Shown in pieces: positions 37,046 to 46,089 of a stretch of 62,703 nt of DNA; positions within the stretch are counted from its first letter, which is position 1, and every line of letters begins with the position of its first letter. The notes below the pieces were generated by a model, which was not told where the DNA came from, did no database searches, and saw only the letters and a list, made by a program, of their open reading frames with translations. The stretch lies in NCBI GenBank assembly GCA_028821605.1, contig JAPPFM010000036.1:1-62703 (forward strand), read 5' to 3'. The stretch comes from Candidatus Poribacteria bacterium. GTDB lineage: Bacteria; Poribacteria; WGA-4E; WGA-3G. Made by a program: the position numbers and the translations under genes.

Positions 37046-38125
37046 CTAATCTATTTCCCATTCTTTTAAACCGAATGGGACAGGATCAGGGCGTTCCGTT
37101 GTGCTTTCGATGATGACGTGTTCACCGGTTTCCGAGGACTTATCGAAGGCGAGCATGACTTCAAGTACATGATATGCCAATGCGCCATTTGCCCGGTGTG
37201 TGCGCCCTGAACGGATTGCGGACACCATATCGATAACTCCAATCATTCGAGCGTTGTTCGGGAAAGGAATTTCCTCTTGTTCCCAATCACCACTGGCTGG
37301 ACAGACATTTACGGGTCCGCCGAATCCGTTCGGATCGGGGACCGTCATCGAACCGGTTTCGCCGTAGATTTCAATACAGGGTAAACTCTGCCGCCACATA
37401 TCGAAACTCATGATTGTCGTGACAATTGTTCCATTTTCAAACTCCATCACACCTGTCAGATGCGTTGTGATGTTGACGGGGATACGCACGCTATTCAATG
37501 CTTGACTCGTTGCAATTCGCTCCTCAAATCCCTTTGTCGTAATCGCTGCGACGCGCTTGACGGGGCCGAGGATGTTAACGAGTGCCGTCACGTAGTATGG
37601 TCCCATGTCCAGCATCGGACCGCCGCCGATGTCGTAAAAGAAAGCGGGATTCGGGTGCCAGCCTTCCGGCCCGTGTCCACACATGAACGCACTGCCAGCG
37701 ATGGGTCTCCCAATTTTCCCGGCATCCAGCACTTGCCGTGAGGTCTGGATCCCGGCACCAAGGAAGGTGTCTGGGGCGGAACCGACACGAAGTCCTTTTT
37801 CTGCTGCGGTATCAATGAGCTGCTTTCCACTTTCGATGTCCACGCCAAGTGGTTTTTCGCTGTAGACGTGTTTGCCTGCGTCCAAGACTTGGAGTCCAAC
37901 ATCTACGTGTGCCCGCGGAATAGTGAGATTCACGACGAGTTCAATTTCACTATCTGCCAGCAATTCATCGACGGTGCGTGCCTCGCAGTTGTATCTTTCA
38001 GATTGCGCTTGTGCGGCTTCCATTCGGAGGTCTGCGCAGGCTTTGATTTCTAAGATGTCGGTTTTTCGTGCGCCTTCAAAATAGGCACTGCTGATTGTTC
38101 CACAGCCAATAATTCCAATTTTCAT
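37046..38125 (-). CDS. Gfo/Idh/MocA-family NAD(P)-dependent oxidoreductase
   Basis: A 359-residue cytosolic dehydrogenase. The Rossmann motif is IGIIGCGTISSAY at the N-terminus. The catalytic Lys lies in YSEKPLGVD (E-K-P-x-G, about residues 93-98). The C-terminal substrate domain includes GGGPMLDMGPYYVTALVNIL, equivalent to the D-x-x-x-H region, with Tyr where His is common. Members oxidise or reduce sugars, inositols or related hydroxyl compounds; the substrate cannot be set. GAAAGG lies upstream of the start. It is alone on this strand. Confidence 0.92.
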   Translation of the reverse strand: MKIGIIGCGTISSAYFEGARKTDILEIKACADLRMEAAQAQSERYNCEARTVDELLADSEIELVVNLTIPRAHVDVGLQVLDAGKHVYSEKPLGVDIESGKQLIDTAAEKGLRVGSAPDTFLGAGIQTSRQVLDAGKIGRPIAGSAFMCGHGPEGWHPNPAFFYDIGGGPMLDMGPYYVTALVNILGPVKRVAAITTKGFEERIATSQALNSVRIPVNITTHLTGVMEFENGTIVTTIMSFDMWRQSLPCIEIYGETGSMTVPDPNGFGGPVNVCPASGDWEQEEIPFPNNARMIGVIDMVSAIRSGRTHRANGALAYHVLEVMLAFDKSSETGEHVIIESTTERPDPVPFGLKEWEID

Positions 38126-38311
38126 GTATACTATTTGCCTTTCAGATGCTTATCACTTTCGATTCAATATGGTATTGGTGACCTTGTTCCTTCTTTTCCG
38201 CTATCCCTTCAGTGAGAAAGGTAAGTTTCTATTCCGGTTAACATACTAACACAAGCCCTACATTTTCGCAAGTCGCATGAGAAGGGTGTGGGTGCTTCGG
38301 TCAAAGAGGAG

Positions 38312-38340
38312 TTGGCAATTACCTATAAGTGTAGTATAAT
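38312..38340 (+). promoter_or_regulatory. Promoter for the 38394 gene
   Basis: TTGGCA (38312-38317), 17-base spacer, TATAAT (38335-38340). Close to consensus; 53 bases before the chosen start. Confidence 0.65.
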
Positions 38341-38393
38341 CTGATATTGAAACCGTCTTGAGCTCGACACAAAATTGCCCGGAGGTATACAGC

Positions 38394-39161
38394 ATGAAAC
38401 AGCAAAAGCATCGGAAACCCGCTCGTAATTTTACGATCAGAAAAGGTGGATACATCACCAAATCCCAACTCGGCAAACGTGGGACGATTCTCTCTGAATC
38501 CCAACTTCATGACTTTGAAGTCAAAAGAAAATTAGGGAGAACGGTAGATGGTATTACTGTGATTACGTTAGAAGATTTAAACACGGTTCGGCTATTTCGT
38601 TACAAGGATATTGAGAAAGCAGAAAAAGAATTGATGCTTGAGAATATCCACGATGTCTCAATGCGGAGAACATTCTGTGAGATTTGGGGTATAGAAATAG
38701 AAGAGCATCCCGACACCCACTTTTCGCACGAAGAGTTGTTGAGGCGTGGACATTGGACCCCCGAACGCGTGGAGAGATTCTTGTCGTTTGAGTCTTTCTC
38801 TCTGACCTTTTTAGGAGGACGTTTAACCTATCCAATTTATCTAAAATCCGATGTTCGCAAAGTTGAACGTTCAGACGATTACAAAATGTTGTGGCAAACC
38901 GAAAAGCAGCAGAAGGCTGCAGCACGCAAGGCAATCCGTGAAAAAGAAAAAATCACCCAGACACGGCTCATCTCTGAACGTGGCTGGACAAAAGGTCTTA
39001 TCACCGAATTGTTAGGCGAACCAGATGTTTTTCTGGATAACCCGCATTATAAATCTGCGGCTCCCATGCGCTTGTACTTCCTGGATCGTGTTAAACATAT
39101 TGAACAGACGAGCGATGTGTTTAAATCGCGGCGGAAGGATCGGCGAAAATCCGCAAACTAA
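38394..39161 (+). CDS. Conserved-looking basic protein of unknown function, possibly nucleic-acid binding
   Basis: A 255-residue soluble, Lys/Arg-rich protein. I choose ATG 38394 because GGAGG (38381-38385) lies eight bases upstream; an ATG at 38358 would extend it by 12 residues without such a site. Two regions stand out: FTIRKGGYITKSQLGKRGTI near the start, and TQTRLISERGWTKGLITELL with GEPDVFLDNPHYKSAAPMRL near the end. The second has the look of a helix-turn-helix or winged-helix unit, a R-G-W-T followed by helix and a G-E-P-D turn, but I cannot name a family. No enzymatic motif is seen. It is flanked by well-formed promoters on both sides and is transcribed alone. Confidence 0.7.
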   Translation: MKQQKHRKPARNFTIRKGGYITKSQLGKRGTILSESQLHDFEVKRKLGRTVDGITVITLEDLNTVRLFRYKDIEKAEKELMLENIHDVSMRRTFCEIWGIEIEEHPDTHFSHEELLRRGHWTPERVERFLSFESFSLTFLGGRLTYPIYLKSDVRKVERSDDYKMLWQTEKQQKAAARKAIREKEKITQTRLISERGWTKGLITELLGEPDVFLDNPHYKSAAPMRLYFLDRVKHIEQTSDVFKSRRKDRRKSAN

Positions 39162-39187
39162 AAAGCCACACTTTATCAAAAAAACAA

Positions 39188-39216
39188 TTGACAAACTATA
39201 GGTATATTGCTATGAT
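39188..39216 (+). promoter_or_regulatory. Strong promoter for malate synthase gene
   Basis: TTGACA (39188-39193), 17-base spacer, TATGAT (39211-39216): 11 of 12 consensus positions. About 100 bases before the start codon. Confidence 0.75.
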
Positions 39217-39315
39217 AAATGGCAACTCAGGCGGAATTGTTTGTCGGTGCAACGAAGCATCGGTTGACGGAGAATCCAACACCCTATAAAAGCACCTTAG
39301 AATGGAGAGAATAGC

Positions 39316-41499
39316 ATGGGAAACCGAATTGAAATCGGTAACCTCAGGATAGATGGAGATTTGTACGCATTGGTGCGAGATGAGATCGCACCCGGCACGG
39401 GAATAGAAGCAGATGCCTTCTGGAAAGCGTTTGGCGACATCGTTGCGGCGTTCGCACCTGAAAACAAGGTGTTATTGGAAAAACGGGATGTGCTTCAGCA
39501 ACAGATCGACGCGTGGCATCTGGCACGCGAAGGTGAACCGATTGACGGCGAGGCGTATGCAGCGTTCCTTACCGAGATAGGCTATCTGCTCCCTGAAGGA
39601 CGGGATTTTACTGTGATTACCGAGGACGTTGACACAGAGATTTCGCTCATCTCAGGTCCGCAGTTGGTTGTGCCGACCGATAACGCTCGCTATGCGCTGA
39701 ACGCGGCGAACGCTCGCTGGGGAAGCCTCTACGATGCACTCTACGGCACCGATGTTATTGATGAGTCGGACGGTGCTACACGGGGGACTACCTATAACCC
39801 TGTCCGGGGTGCAAAGGTCATCGCGTACACCGAACAGTTTTTAGATGAGATGACGGGGCTTGAAACTGGGGGTTTCTCTGACGTTACGCACTTCTCTCTC
39901 GAAACCGTTCGGGGTGAGCAACAGTTACGCGCTACACTCCGGGATGGCAGTGAAGTCGGTTTAGCAGATCCAACTAAATTTGTAGGTTTTACCCAAGACA
40001 ACGGTGAACTCAGTGCTGTCCTACTTCGGAACCACGGACTACACATTGAGATTCGGATAGACCGAGAACATCCGGTAGGGAAAGCACATCCTGCTGGTGT
40101 TGTTGATGTTATCCTTGAATCCGCAATCACGACGATTCAGGATTGCGAGGATTCCGTGGCGGCAGTAGATGCGGCAGATAAGGTGCGCGTCTATAGCAAC
40201 TGGAACGGTATCATGAAGGGGACGCTGGAGACGACGTTTGAGAAAAACGGCGAAATGCTGACCCGTCGCCTCGCGCCGGATAAGACGTTTACCGCCCTCG
40301 ATGGAAGCACGCTGACGTTACCGGGTAGGAGTCTTCTCTTAATTCGGAACGTTGGTCTCCACATGTACACGGATGCCGTCACGACAGCAGAGGGCGACGA
40401 AATTCCCGAAGGCATCCTTGATGCCATGGTAACGAGTTTCGCCGCAATGCATGACCTCCAAGGCAATGGTCTCCATACCAATAGTAAAACGGGTAGTATC
40501 TACATCGTCAAGCCGAAGTTCCACGGACCCGAAGAAGTGGATATGACAATTCGGATGTTTGAGTGGATGGAGTCTGCACTCGGGCTTCCGACGAATACTA
40601 TTAAAATTGGGATTATGGATGAAGAACGGCGCACGACTGTCAACCTCAAAGAAGCGATCCGGGTGGCACATGAGCGACTCGTCTTTATTAACACCGGATT
40701 TTTGGATAGAACCGGTGATGAAATCCATACGAGTATGGAAGCGGGACCCATGACCCCCAAAATGGACATTCGCAACGAGCCGTGGATGCTTGCTTATGAG
40801 GATTGGAACGTTGATATTGGAATTGAAACCGCTTTGCTTGGTACTGCACAGATTGGGAAGGGGATGTGGACGAAACCTGACCACATGGCGGAGATGGTTG
40901 AAACGAAGGTGAATCATCCGTTAGCGGGTGCGACAACCGCATGGGTGCCGTCGCCGACAGCCGCAACGCTTCATGCGATGCACTACCACCGGGTTGATGT
41001 TGGAAACTGGATAAAGGAATTGTCCGCGAGGCAGCGCGCGAGTATGGCAGATCTGTTGACACCACCCCTATTAAGGGAACGCCAGTTGCAACCCGATGAG
41101 ATTCAGCAAGAATTGGATAACAACGCACAGGGTATCTTAGGATACGTTGTCCGGTGGGTGGATCAGGGTATTGGCTGCTCAAAGGTACCAGATATTAACG
41201 ATGTCGGCTTGATGGAGGATCGGGCGACCCTACGGATTTCGAGTCAACACATTGCGAATTGGCTGCACCACGGGATCGTTACGAAGGAGCAGGTAACCGA
41301 GACGTTCCAACGGATGGCAAAGATTGTTGACGGACAAAACGCCGGTGACTCGAATTATCGGGACATGTCTGCAAACTATGACGAGAGTGTCGCATTTCAG
41401 GCGGCTTTGGATCTGGTTTTCAAAGGGTGTGAGCTGCCGAACGGATATACGGAGTTTGTGCTGCATCCGCGCCGACGGGAGGTTAAATCTGGCAGTTAG
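39316..41499 (+). CDS. glcB: Malate synthase G
   Basis: A 727-residue cytosolic enzyme condensing glyoxylate with acetyl-CoA to malate. Length and motifs fit the G isoform: [80 protein letters not shown] with the Mg-binding Glu, and [20 protein letters not shown]. The late [17 protein letters not shown] part is a bit diverged but continuous. A near-consensus promoter (39188) is upstream. Isocitrate lyase and the glycolate oxidase genes are not in the window, so whether it works in the glyoxylate shunt or in glycolate use is open. Confidence 0.96.
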   Translation: MGNRIEIGNLRIDGDLYALVRDEIAPGTGIEADAFWKAFGDIVAAFAPENKVLLEKRDVLQQQIDAWHLAREGEPIDGEAYAAFLTEIGYLLPEGRDFTVITEDVDTEISLISGPQLVVPTDNARYALNAANARWGSLYDALYGTDVIDESDGATRGTTYNPVRGAKVIAYTEQFLDEMTGLETGGFSDVTHFSLETVRGEQQLRATLRDGSEVGLADPTKFVGFTQDNGELSAVLLRNHGLHIEIRIDREHPVGKAHPAGVVDVILESAITTIQDCEDSVAAVDAADKVRVYSNWNGIMKGTLETTFEKNGEMLTRRLAPDKTFTALDGSTLTLPGRSLLLIRNVGLHMYTDAVTTAEGDEIPEGILDAMVTSFAAMHDLQGNGLHTNSKTGSIYIVKPKFHGPEEVDMTIRMFEWMESALGLPTNTIKIGIMDEERRTTVNLKEAIRVAHERLVFINTGFLDRTGDEIHTSMEAGPMTPKMDIRNEPWMLAYEDWNVDIGIETALLGTAQIGKGMWTKPDHMAEMVETKVNHPLAGATTAWVPSPTAATLHAMHYHRVDVGNWIKELSARQRASMADLLTPPLLRERQLQPDEIQQELDNNAQGILGYVVRWVDQGIGCSKVPDINDVGLMEDRATLRISSQHIANWLHHGIVTKEQVTETFQRMAKIVDGQNAGDSNYRDMSANYDESVAFQAALDLVFKGCELPNGYTEFVLHPRRREVKSGS

Positions 41500-41569
41500 C
41501 GAGAAAGATTACGACAAAAGGGGAAGCATGGGAGATCTATCCTTCTGTGCTTCCCCTTTCCTTTTTCCT

Positions 41570-42427
41570 CTATGAATCGAGCCTGTAGAATTTGATGGCG
41601 TTGTCACGGAAGAGGTTACGCAATTCCTCGGATGAACATCCTGATACAGCCTCTTTCAATGTCTGCACCCATCGTGGATAATCAGTCGCTTGCGTGGAGA
41701 CGGGCCAGTCACTGCCGTATATGACGCGGTCAAAACCGAAACAGGCGATGATGTGTTCAATATAGGGGTGTAGGTCGTCGGGTGTCCACGTGTCAAGGTC
41801 CGCCTCTGTTACCAGACCTGATATTTTGCAGTGAACGTTCGGTAACGCTGCAAGTGTCTGGATTTCCTGCTTCCACGGATCAAAAAGTTGGTTTTTGATG
41901 TCGGGTTTGCCGATATGATCCAAGATGAATTGGACATGCGGACACTGTTCGACTAACCGAATTGCATTGGCGAGTTGGGGATGGAAAATACAGATGTCAA
42001 AACTCAATCCGTAGCGAGACAGCACTTTGACACCGCTTACAAAGTTCGGTTGAACGCAGAAATCAACGCTTTCGGATTGGATGAGGCGACGGATACCTTT
42101 GACGATCGGGTTTTGTGCCAATTTTTCGACGAAAGGGGCTACCTGTTTGCCTTCTTCGAGCGGTGCCCATGCGACGATGCCTTGAATCCGTGGCTCTACT
42201 GTCGTCGCGAGATCGGTAACCCACGCTGTCTCTTTCAAGCCGTCATCGGGATGTGTATCGCACTGCACGAAGACCATGGATTCGATTTCCAGTTCGCCGG
42301 ACGCGTCGGTGTAATCTTTTAGGAGATAAGGTCTGTTTAGGGCTGGTACTTCCGTAAGCCATGGGTATCGCAGTTGTTTGGGGTGCCAGAGGTGAACGTG
42401 TGTGTCAACGATTGGAAATTTCTCCAT
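41570..42427 (-). CDS. Amidohydrolase_2-family metal hydrolase, lactonase-like
   Basis: A 285-residue TIM-barrel hydrolase. The first metal site is VDTHVHLWHP (residues about 7-16); a later His in FILDHIGKPDI and Asp in VIYGSDWPVSTQ complete the site. This pattern matches the COG3618 group, which includes L-rhamnono- and L-fucono-lactonases. The exact sugar lactone is not known. AAGGAGC precedes the start. It is convergent with glcB after 70 bases. Confidence 0.88.
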   Translation of the reverse strand: MEKFPIVDTHVHLWHPKQLRYPWLTEVPALNRPYLLKDYTDASGELEIESMVFVQCDTHPDDGLKETAWVTDLATTVEPRIQGIVAWAPLEEGKQVAPFVEKLAQNPIVKGIRRLIQSESVDFCVQPNFVSGVKVLSRYGLSFDICIFHPQLANAIRLVEQCPHVQFILDHIGKPDIKNQLFDPWKQEIQTLAALPNVHCKISGLVTEADLDTWTPDDLHPYIEHIIACFGFDRVIYGSDWPVSTQATDYPRWVQTLKEAVSGCSSEELRNLFRDNAIKFYRLDS

Positions 42428-42502
42428 TATGATGCTCCTTCATTAGTATTGCGTTTGGGAGTATTTTAGTGTTTCCTTCTGCGATTGTCAAGCATTAAAA
42501 AA

Positions 42503-42531
42503 TTGACATCCACAACGAGAACGTGTATAAT
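42503..42531 (+). promoter_or_regulatory. Consensus promoter upstream of the HEPN-like/PIN pair
   Basis: TTGACA (42503-42508), 17-base spacer, TATAAT (42526-42531): a perfect match. It overlaps the 5' end of the longest open frame, supporting the internal start at 42640. Confidence 0.8.
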
Positions 42532-42639
42532 ACTTTAGCGTTGCGATACAGAAATTTTTCTGTTTTTCACAGTTTTTCACATTTGAATCTGCTGGATCCC
42601 ACTGCAAATGTGCTTTCTCTTTGTAATGAGGACTTGATT

Positions 42640-43317
42640 ATGAGTGAGAAGAAGCTGATAAATTCAAAACTTCAGAAGTGGCGTGAATGGATGACGACTA
42701 TTGAACCAGAGATCCGGTTACTGCTTCGGGATGCCAGAGTGTTCTGGGAGATCCGAATCATAATTGATGGACATCGACGCACCCAAGATTTCCACTATGG
42801 ATATCTCGAACGCTCGTATCTTGATCATGTGATCGCAAGTCTGCGTCGGCAAATTAAGCGATGTAAGGGGCGTATCTCCTTTGTAGGATTACTCCATGAG
42901 ATTGCTGAAAATCCGCAAGAATTGCCCCACACCTCCTGTGATTCTGACCGTTCAGGTCCGAATGATATGTTCGACTCCGCATCATGCTCAGATGTTATAG
43001 GTAAGCATATTTGTCCAGAGATGGTAACTGAAGACATAGGACAACTTACATCGGCGTTAGAAGCATGCGAAACGTTTGTTGGTGAACGGCTTGCCTATCT
43101 GGAAAAGCACGAAATGAAAACTGCACCAGCGTTCAAGGAATTCAAGGACTGTTTGAAATTATTAGATAAAACGTACGTGAAATACCACGCGCTGTTTTAT
43201 GGAGATGGGTTAAAGACATTGCAGCCGCCCCGTCAAGCAGGAACTCTCAAAGGACTTATCAAGATCGCTGACGATTTTGACGCTGATCTCCCAGAATTCA
43301 GGGAGTATATGTGGTGA
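42640..43317 (+). CDS. HEPN/AbiU2-like protein, possible partner of the PIN toxin
   Basis: A 225-residue, mostly helical, soluble protein. I start at ATG 42640 (TGAGGA seven bases upstream); the region before it holds the promoter. The central section (YLDHVIASLRRQIKRCKGRI SFVGLLHEIAENPQ) resembles a widespread uncharacterised family with R-R-Q...I-S-x-x-x-L-L-x-E-I-x-x-x-P, which I relate to AbiU2/HEPN-like proteins, with low confidence. The R-x4-6-H motif of active HEPN RNases is not clear. Its stop overlaps the PIN gene start by seven bases, so they are translationally coupled and likely act as a pair. Confidence 0.6.
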   Translation: MSEKKLINSKLQKWREWMTTIEPEIRLLLRDARVFWEIRIIIDGHRRTQDFHYGYLERSYLDHVIASLRRQIKRCKGRISFVGLLHEIAENPQELPHTSCDSDRSGPNDMFDSASCSDVIGKHICPEMVTEDIGQLTSALEACETFVGERLAYLEKHEMKTAPAFKEFKDCLKLLDKTYVKYHALFYGDGLKTLQPPRQAGTLKGLIKIADDFDADLPEFREYMW

Positions 43318-43700
43318 GATACTTGCTGGATACACATACGCTGCTTTGGTTTATTACCGAAGATGAAGAACTCAGTGACAGAGCACGCCGGTTGATTCTG
43401 GATTCTAACAATGAAATTTTCCTCAGCATCGCGAGCCTCTGGGAGAGAGCAATCAAGGTCAATATAGGAAAACTCGCTTTGGACCAACCTTTTGAACAAT
43501 TATTTCCGAAGGAGCTGCATTTCCATAAGATGAGAATTTTGGATATTACAGTTGACAACCTCGTCCGATTGATTACGCTACCTTCCCATCACCGGGATCC
43601 GTTTGACCGTTTGATAATCGCTCAAGCACTTGATGAAAAAATTCCAATAATTAGCGTAGACACCAGATTTGATCGTTACGGCGTAAATAGAGAATGGTGA
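43311..43700 (+). CDS. PIN-domain ribonuclease (VapC-like toxin)
   Basis: A 129-residue PIN protein of the COG3744 type. The acidic site is complete: Asp7 in RYLLDTHTLLWF, Glu45 in SLWERAIKV, Asp96/Asp99 in HHRDPFDRLIIAQA and Asp117 in ISVDTRFDRYG. Such proteins cut tRNA or mRNA. The GTG start lies within the last codons of the upstream gene, giving an overlap of seven bases, as in toxin-antitoxin operons. The upstream protein does not look like a usual VapB, being larger and helical, so this would be a non-standard pair. Confidence 0.85.
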   Translation: MVRYLLDTHTLLWFITEDEELSDRARRLILDSNNEIFLSIASLWERAIKVNIGKLALDQPFEQLFPKELHFHKMRILDITVDNLVRLITLPSHHRDPFDRLIIAQALDEKIPIISVDTRFDRYGVNREW

Positions 43701-43784
43701 CAGTTTGGCAGGCACTCTTTGAAGGGTGGCAGAAAGACATCGGATATGATACACTGACAGATATTCCAAACGGAGGGTTAAAAT

Positions 43785-44588
43785 ATGGCGAAAAAATCTC
43801 GAATTGTTATGGTAGCAGGAAGCGCAAGTCATGGTGGTGGTTCGCATGAACATCCCGCTGGGTGTGCTTTTTTCGCGGATCAATTGAACAAAAATGTGGA
43901 CGGTGTGGAAGCCGTCGTCTCTCAAGGGTGGCCCGAAGATCCAGCAACTTTCGCCGATACGGATGCAATTATTGTTTATTCAGATGGCGGTGCTGGGCAT
44001 CTTAGCATTCCACACCTTGAACAGATATCTGGGTTAATGAATCAGGGCATGGGACTTGCGATGTTGCACTATGCAGTCGAAGTGCCGAAGGGTGAACCGG
44101 GAGATCGCTTCTTGGATTGGATCGGTGGCTACTTTGAGACGCACCTTTCAGTCAATCCGTACTGGACTGCGACCTTTACTGGCTTTCCTGACCATCCGAT
44201 AACACGCGGGGTAGAGCCGTTTTCGTTGGAAGATGAGTGGTATTATCACATGCGGTTTCGTGAAAATATGGAAGGTGTGACACCTGTGCTGAGCGCAATC
44301 GCACCTGAATCAACACTCGAAAGACCCGATGGACCGCATAGCGGCAACCCGCATGTCCGAGAATCAGTGGCAAAAGGTGAGTCACAGCACTTAGGATGGT
44401 GTGTGGAGCGTCCAGATGGTGGGCGTGGCTTTGGATTTACTGGTGGACATCTCCATAGCAATTGGGCGGATGACACACTCCGTAAGTTCATTCTCAACGC
44501 GATTGCGTGGACAGCAAAAATGGATGTCCCTGAAGGGGGTATCTCTACGCCAACCCCGACGGAAGCAGAATTGAACGCGTATCTGTAG
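43785..44588 (+). CDS. ThuA-domain protein
   Basis: A 267-residue soluble protein of the trehalose-utilisation ThuA family, with a class I glutamine amidotransferase-like fold (IVMVAGSASHGGGSHEHPAG, ADTDAIIVYSDGGAGHLS, GMGLAMLHYAVEVP, FTGGHLHSNWADDTLRKFIL). The role of ThuA is poorly known; in related organisms it often sits with oxidoreductases for sugars. The PhyH-like gene follows 59 bases later, after a short hairpin repeat. GGAGGG is before ATG. Confidence 0.85.
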   Translation: MAKKSRIVMVAGSASHGGGSHEHPAGCAFFADQLNKNVDGVEAVVSQGWPEDPATFADTDAIIVYSDGGAGHLSIPHLEQISGLMNQGMGLAMLHYAVEVPKGEPGDRFLDWIGGYFETHLSVNPYWTATFTGFPDHPITRGVEPFSLEDEWYYHMRFRENMEGVTPVLSAIAPESTLERPDGPHSGNPHVRESVAKGESQHLGWCVERPDGGRGFGFTGGHLHSNWADDTLRKFILNAIAWTAKMDVPEGGISTPTPTEAELNAYL

Positions 44589-44606
44589 TTGTGGTGGTAT
44601 TCTATG

Positions 44607-44626
44607 GGTGCGGTTAAAACCGCACC
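44607..44626. repeat. GGTGCGGTT hairpin between thuA-like and phyH-like genes
   Basis: GGTGCGGTT (44607-44615), two bases, AACCGCACC (44618-44626): a perfect 9-bp stem. Third copy of this hairpin family. Confidence 0.65.
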
Positions 44627-44647
44627 TATCGGCTGAGGAGACGGAAC

Positions 44648-45502
44648 ATGGATCAAGAGATACAAGATTATCTATTCGACTTGCAAGGCTATCTGGTTTT
44701 AGAAAATGCGATCTCGGAAGACGACTTGGAGAAGATGAACGCGTGGATTGATAAACATTGGGAGTACGTTGAGCATCCGTGGGAGGAAAACGGAGACGAC
44801 AGACGGATTCCGCGTTGGATTGGGAACATTGAAACGCATACTTACAACATTGAAAATGGCGTGAATTTCCAGAATATCATTGAGGGTGGTGAGGTTTTTC
44901 AGAAGTTGATTGACCATCCCGCATGGGTTGGGCTGGTACGGAAATACGTCCATGAAGTCAATGGGCTTTCTATCCACGAGAATTTCCTTAACGTCCGCGG
45001 TCCCGGCGGTTTCATTCATATCCACTGTGGTGGACACGTCCCGCTGAGTTATCTGACCTTCCGGCAAGAAAACACAGGTGAATGGATGGTGGGACAGATT
45101 AACGTCCTAATGGCACTGAACGATATTGGACCGGGAGATGGCGCGCCGGTACTCGTTCCGGGAAGCCATAAATGTACTGAGATACATCCGCGTTTGAAGC
45201 ACGACGGGAAAGGCTTGGTTTATGATGGCATAACCGGTAAACCCGCAGGAACAGCTTTTGGAACAAAAGAAATCTATCTCAAGGCAGGCGATGTCGTCAT
45301 GTTCACAGACGCGATTACACACGGCTCGGCAGAACGGACGAATGAAGGGTATCGTCGATCAATTGTCTACCGCTATTCTCCGAGGTATGTCCGTGAACGT
45401 TTCGACTATCCACATTCAGAGGCGTTATTGGCACGTTTAACCCCAGATCAACGCAAGATTATCCAACCAATGTCGCTACGTCGTCCGCCGCAGGTTGTGT
45501 GA
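44648..45502 (+). CDS. Phytanoyl-CoA dioxygenase (PhyH)-family protein with altered iron motif
   Basis: A 284-residue protein with the double-stranded beta-helix fold of Fe(II)/2-oxoglutarate oxygenases. PhyH enzymes use an H-x-D...H triad. Here the first motif reads FIHIHCGGH (residues 122-130), so His126 is followed by Cys127-Gly128, with no Asp. The distal His is His225 in DAITHGS, and the 2-oxoglutarate arginine is Arg236 or Arg237 (YRRSIVYRY). Other landmarks are LNDIGPGDGAPVLVPGSHK. Glycine at the Asp position occurs in some Fe/2OG halogenases, but many PhyH relatives in similar bacteria also read H-x-G-G, so halogenase activity is not implied. GAGGAGAC precedes ATG. Confidence 0.85.
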   Translation: MDQEIQDYLFDLQGYLVLENAISEDDLEKMNAWIDKHWEYVEHPWEENGDDRRIPRWIGNIETHTYNIENGVNFQNIIEGGEVFQKLIDHPAWVGLVRKYVHEVNGLSIHENFLNVRGPGGFIHIHCGGHVPLSYLTFRQENTGEWMVGQINVLMALNDIGPGDGAPVLVPGSHKCTEIHPRLKHDGKGLVYDGITGKPAGTAFGTKEIYLKAGDVVMFTDAITHGSAERTNEGYRRSIVYRYSPRYVRERFDYPHSEALLARLTPDQRKIIQPMSLRRPPQVV

Positions 45503-45534
45503 TTTGGCGGTGTCGCATGCGACTTCTGTCTGCC

Positions 45535-45563
45535 TTAACTTCTGGGTTACAATAGGATATAAT
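45535..45563 (+). promoter_or_regulatory. Promoter for the 45590 membrane protein gene
   Basis: TTAACT (45535-45540), 17-base spacer, TATAAT (45558-45563). Confidence 0.6.
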
Positions 45564-45589
45564 AGAGAGCGTTAAAGGAGTTTTTTTCT

Positions 45590-46042
45590 GTGAAGAAACA
45601 GAGATCTCCGCTCTTATCGACGCGGCAAGATTGGATAAGTGTGGAGATTTTCACGCTGTTTGTCGTAACGGTTATTTATGCTATTATCGTGTGGCGATAT
45701 CAGAGTGGTAAAGCACAAGAGACGATGGAAACGGTGTTTGTCACGATGCGACATGTTTCCGCCGCGATCTTGCCTATGATTGTTGGGATTGTAGGCACTT
45801 TTGAGATAGTAGGTGAAATCATGATTAGATTGACAAGTCTGATAGAAAAAACGAGAGCCGAAGGGAAGGCAGAAGGCAAAGCCGAAGGTATTGCTGAAGG
45901 GAAGGCAGAAGGCAGAGCGGAAACGATTGCCGAATTCCGTCAGTATTTGGCATGGGAGAAGCGGCGAGATGAGGCGGCTGCTAACAACCAACCTTTTAAC
46001 GAACCACCACCGCCCAAGCCCGAAGGTTATCCTGAAGAGTAG
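45590..46042 (+). CDS. Two-helix membrane protein with Rpn-type AEG repeat tail
   Basis: A 150-residue protein. GTG 45590 follows AAAGGAG by nine bases. Two hydrophobic helices are at about 18-36 and 58-78; then a run of A-E-G units (RAEGKAEGKAEGIAEGKAEG, about 88-110) and a charged, Pro-rich C-terminus (NEPPPPKPEGYPEE). The repeat is similar to that in the Rpn nuclease at 28257, but there is no nuclease domain. Function is unknown; the tail could associate with Rpn-like tails or simply extend into the cytoplasm. It has its own promoter and stands before a toxin-antitoxin remnant region. Confidence 0.7.
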   Translation: MKKQRSPLLSTRQDWISVEIFTLFVVTVIYAIIVWRYQSGKAQETMETVFVTMRHVSAAILPMIVGIVGTFEIVGEIMIRLTSLIEKTRAEGKAEGKAEGIAEGKAEGRAETIAEFRQYLAWEKRRDEAAANNQPFNEPPPPKPEGYPEE

Positions 46043-46089
46043 CCAATTGACTCCCCGGGAACATAGGTGTATTTATAAGGAGGTTCATA

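Noticed and set aside
42523-42639. Longer N-terminus for the HEPN-like protein
   Set aside because: The extra codons overlap the TATAAT of a perfect promoter; ATG 42640 has a ribosome binding site.
44993-45502. Calling the PhyH-like protein a halogenase
   Set aside because: H-x-G alone is not enough; related PhyH proteins with H-x-G-G of unknown activity are common in such bacteria.
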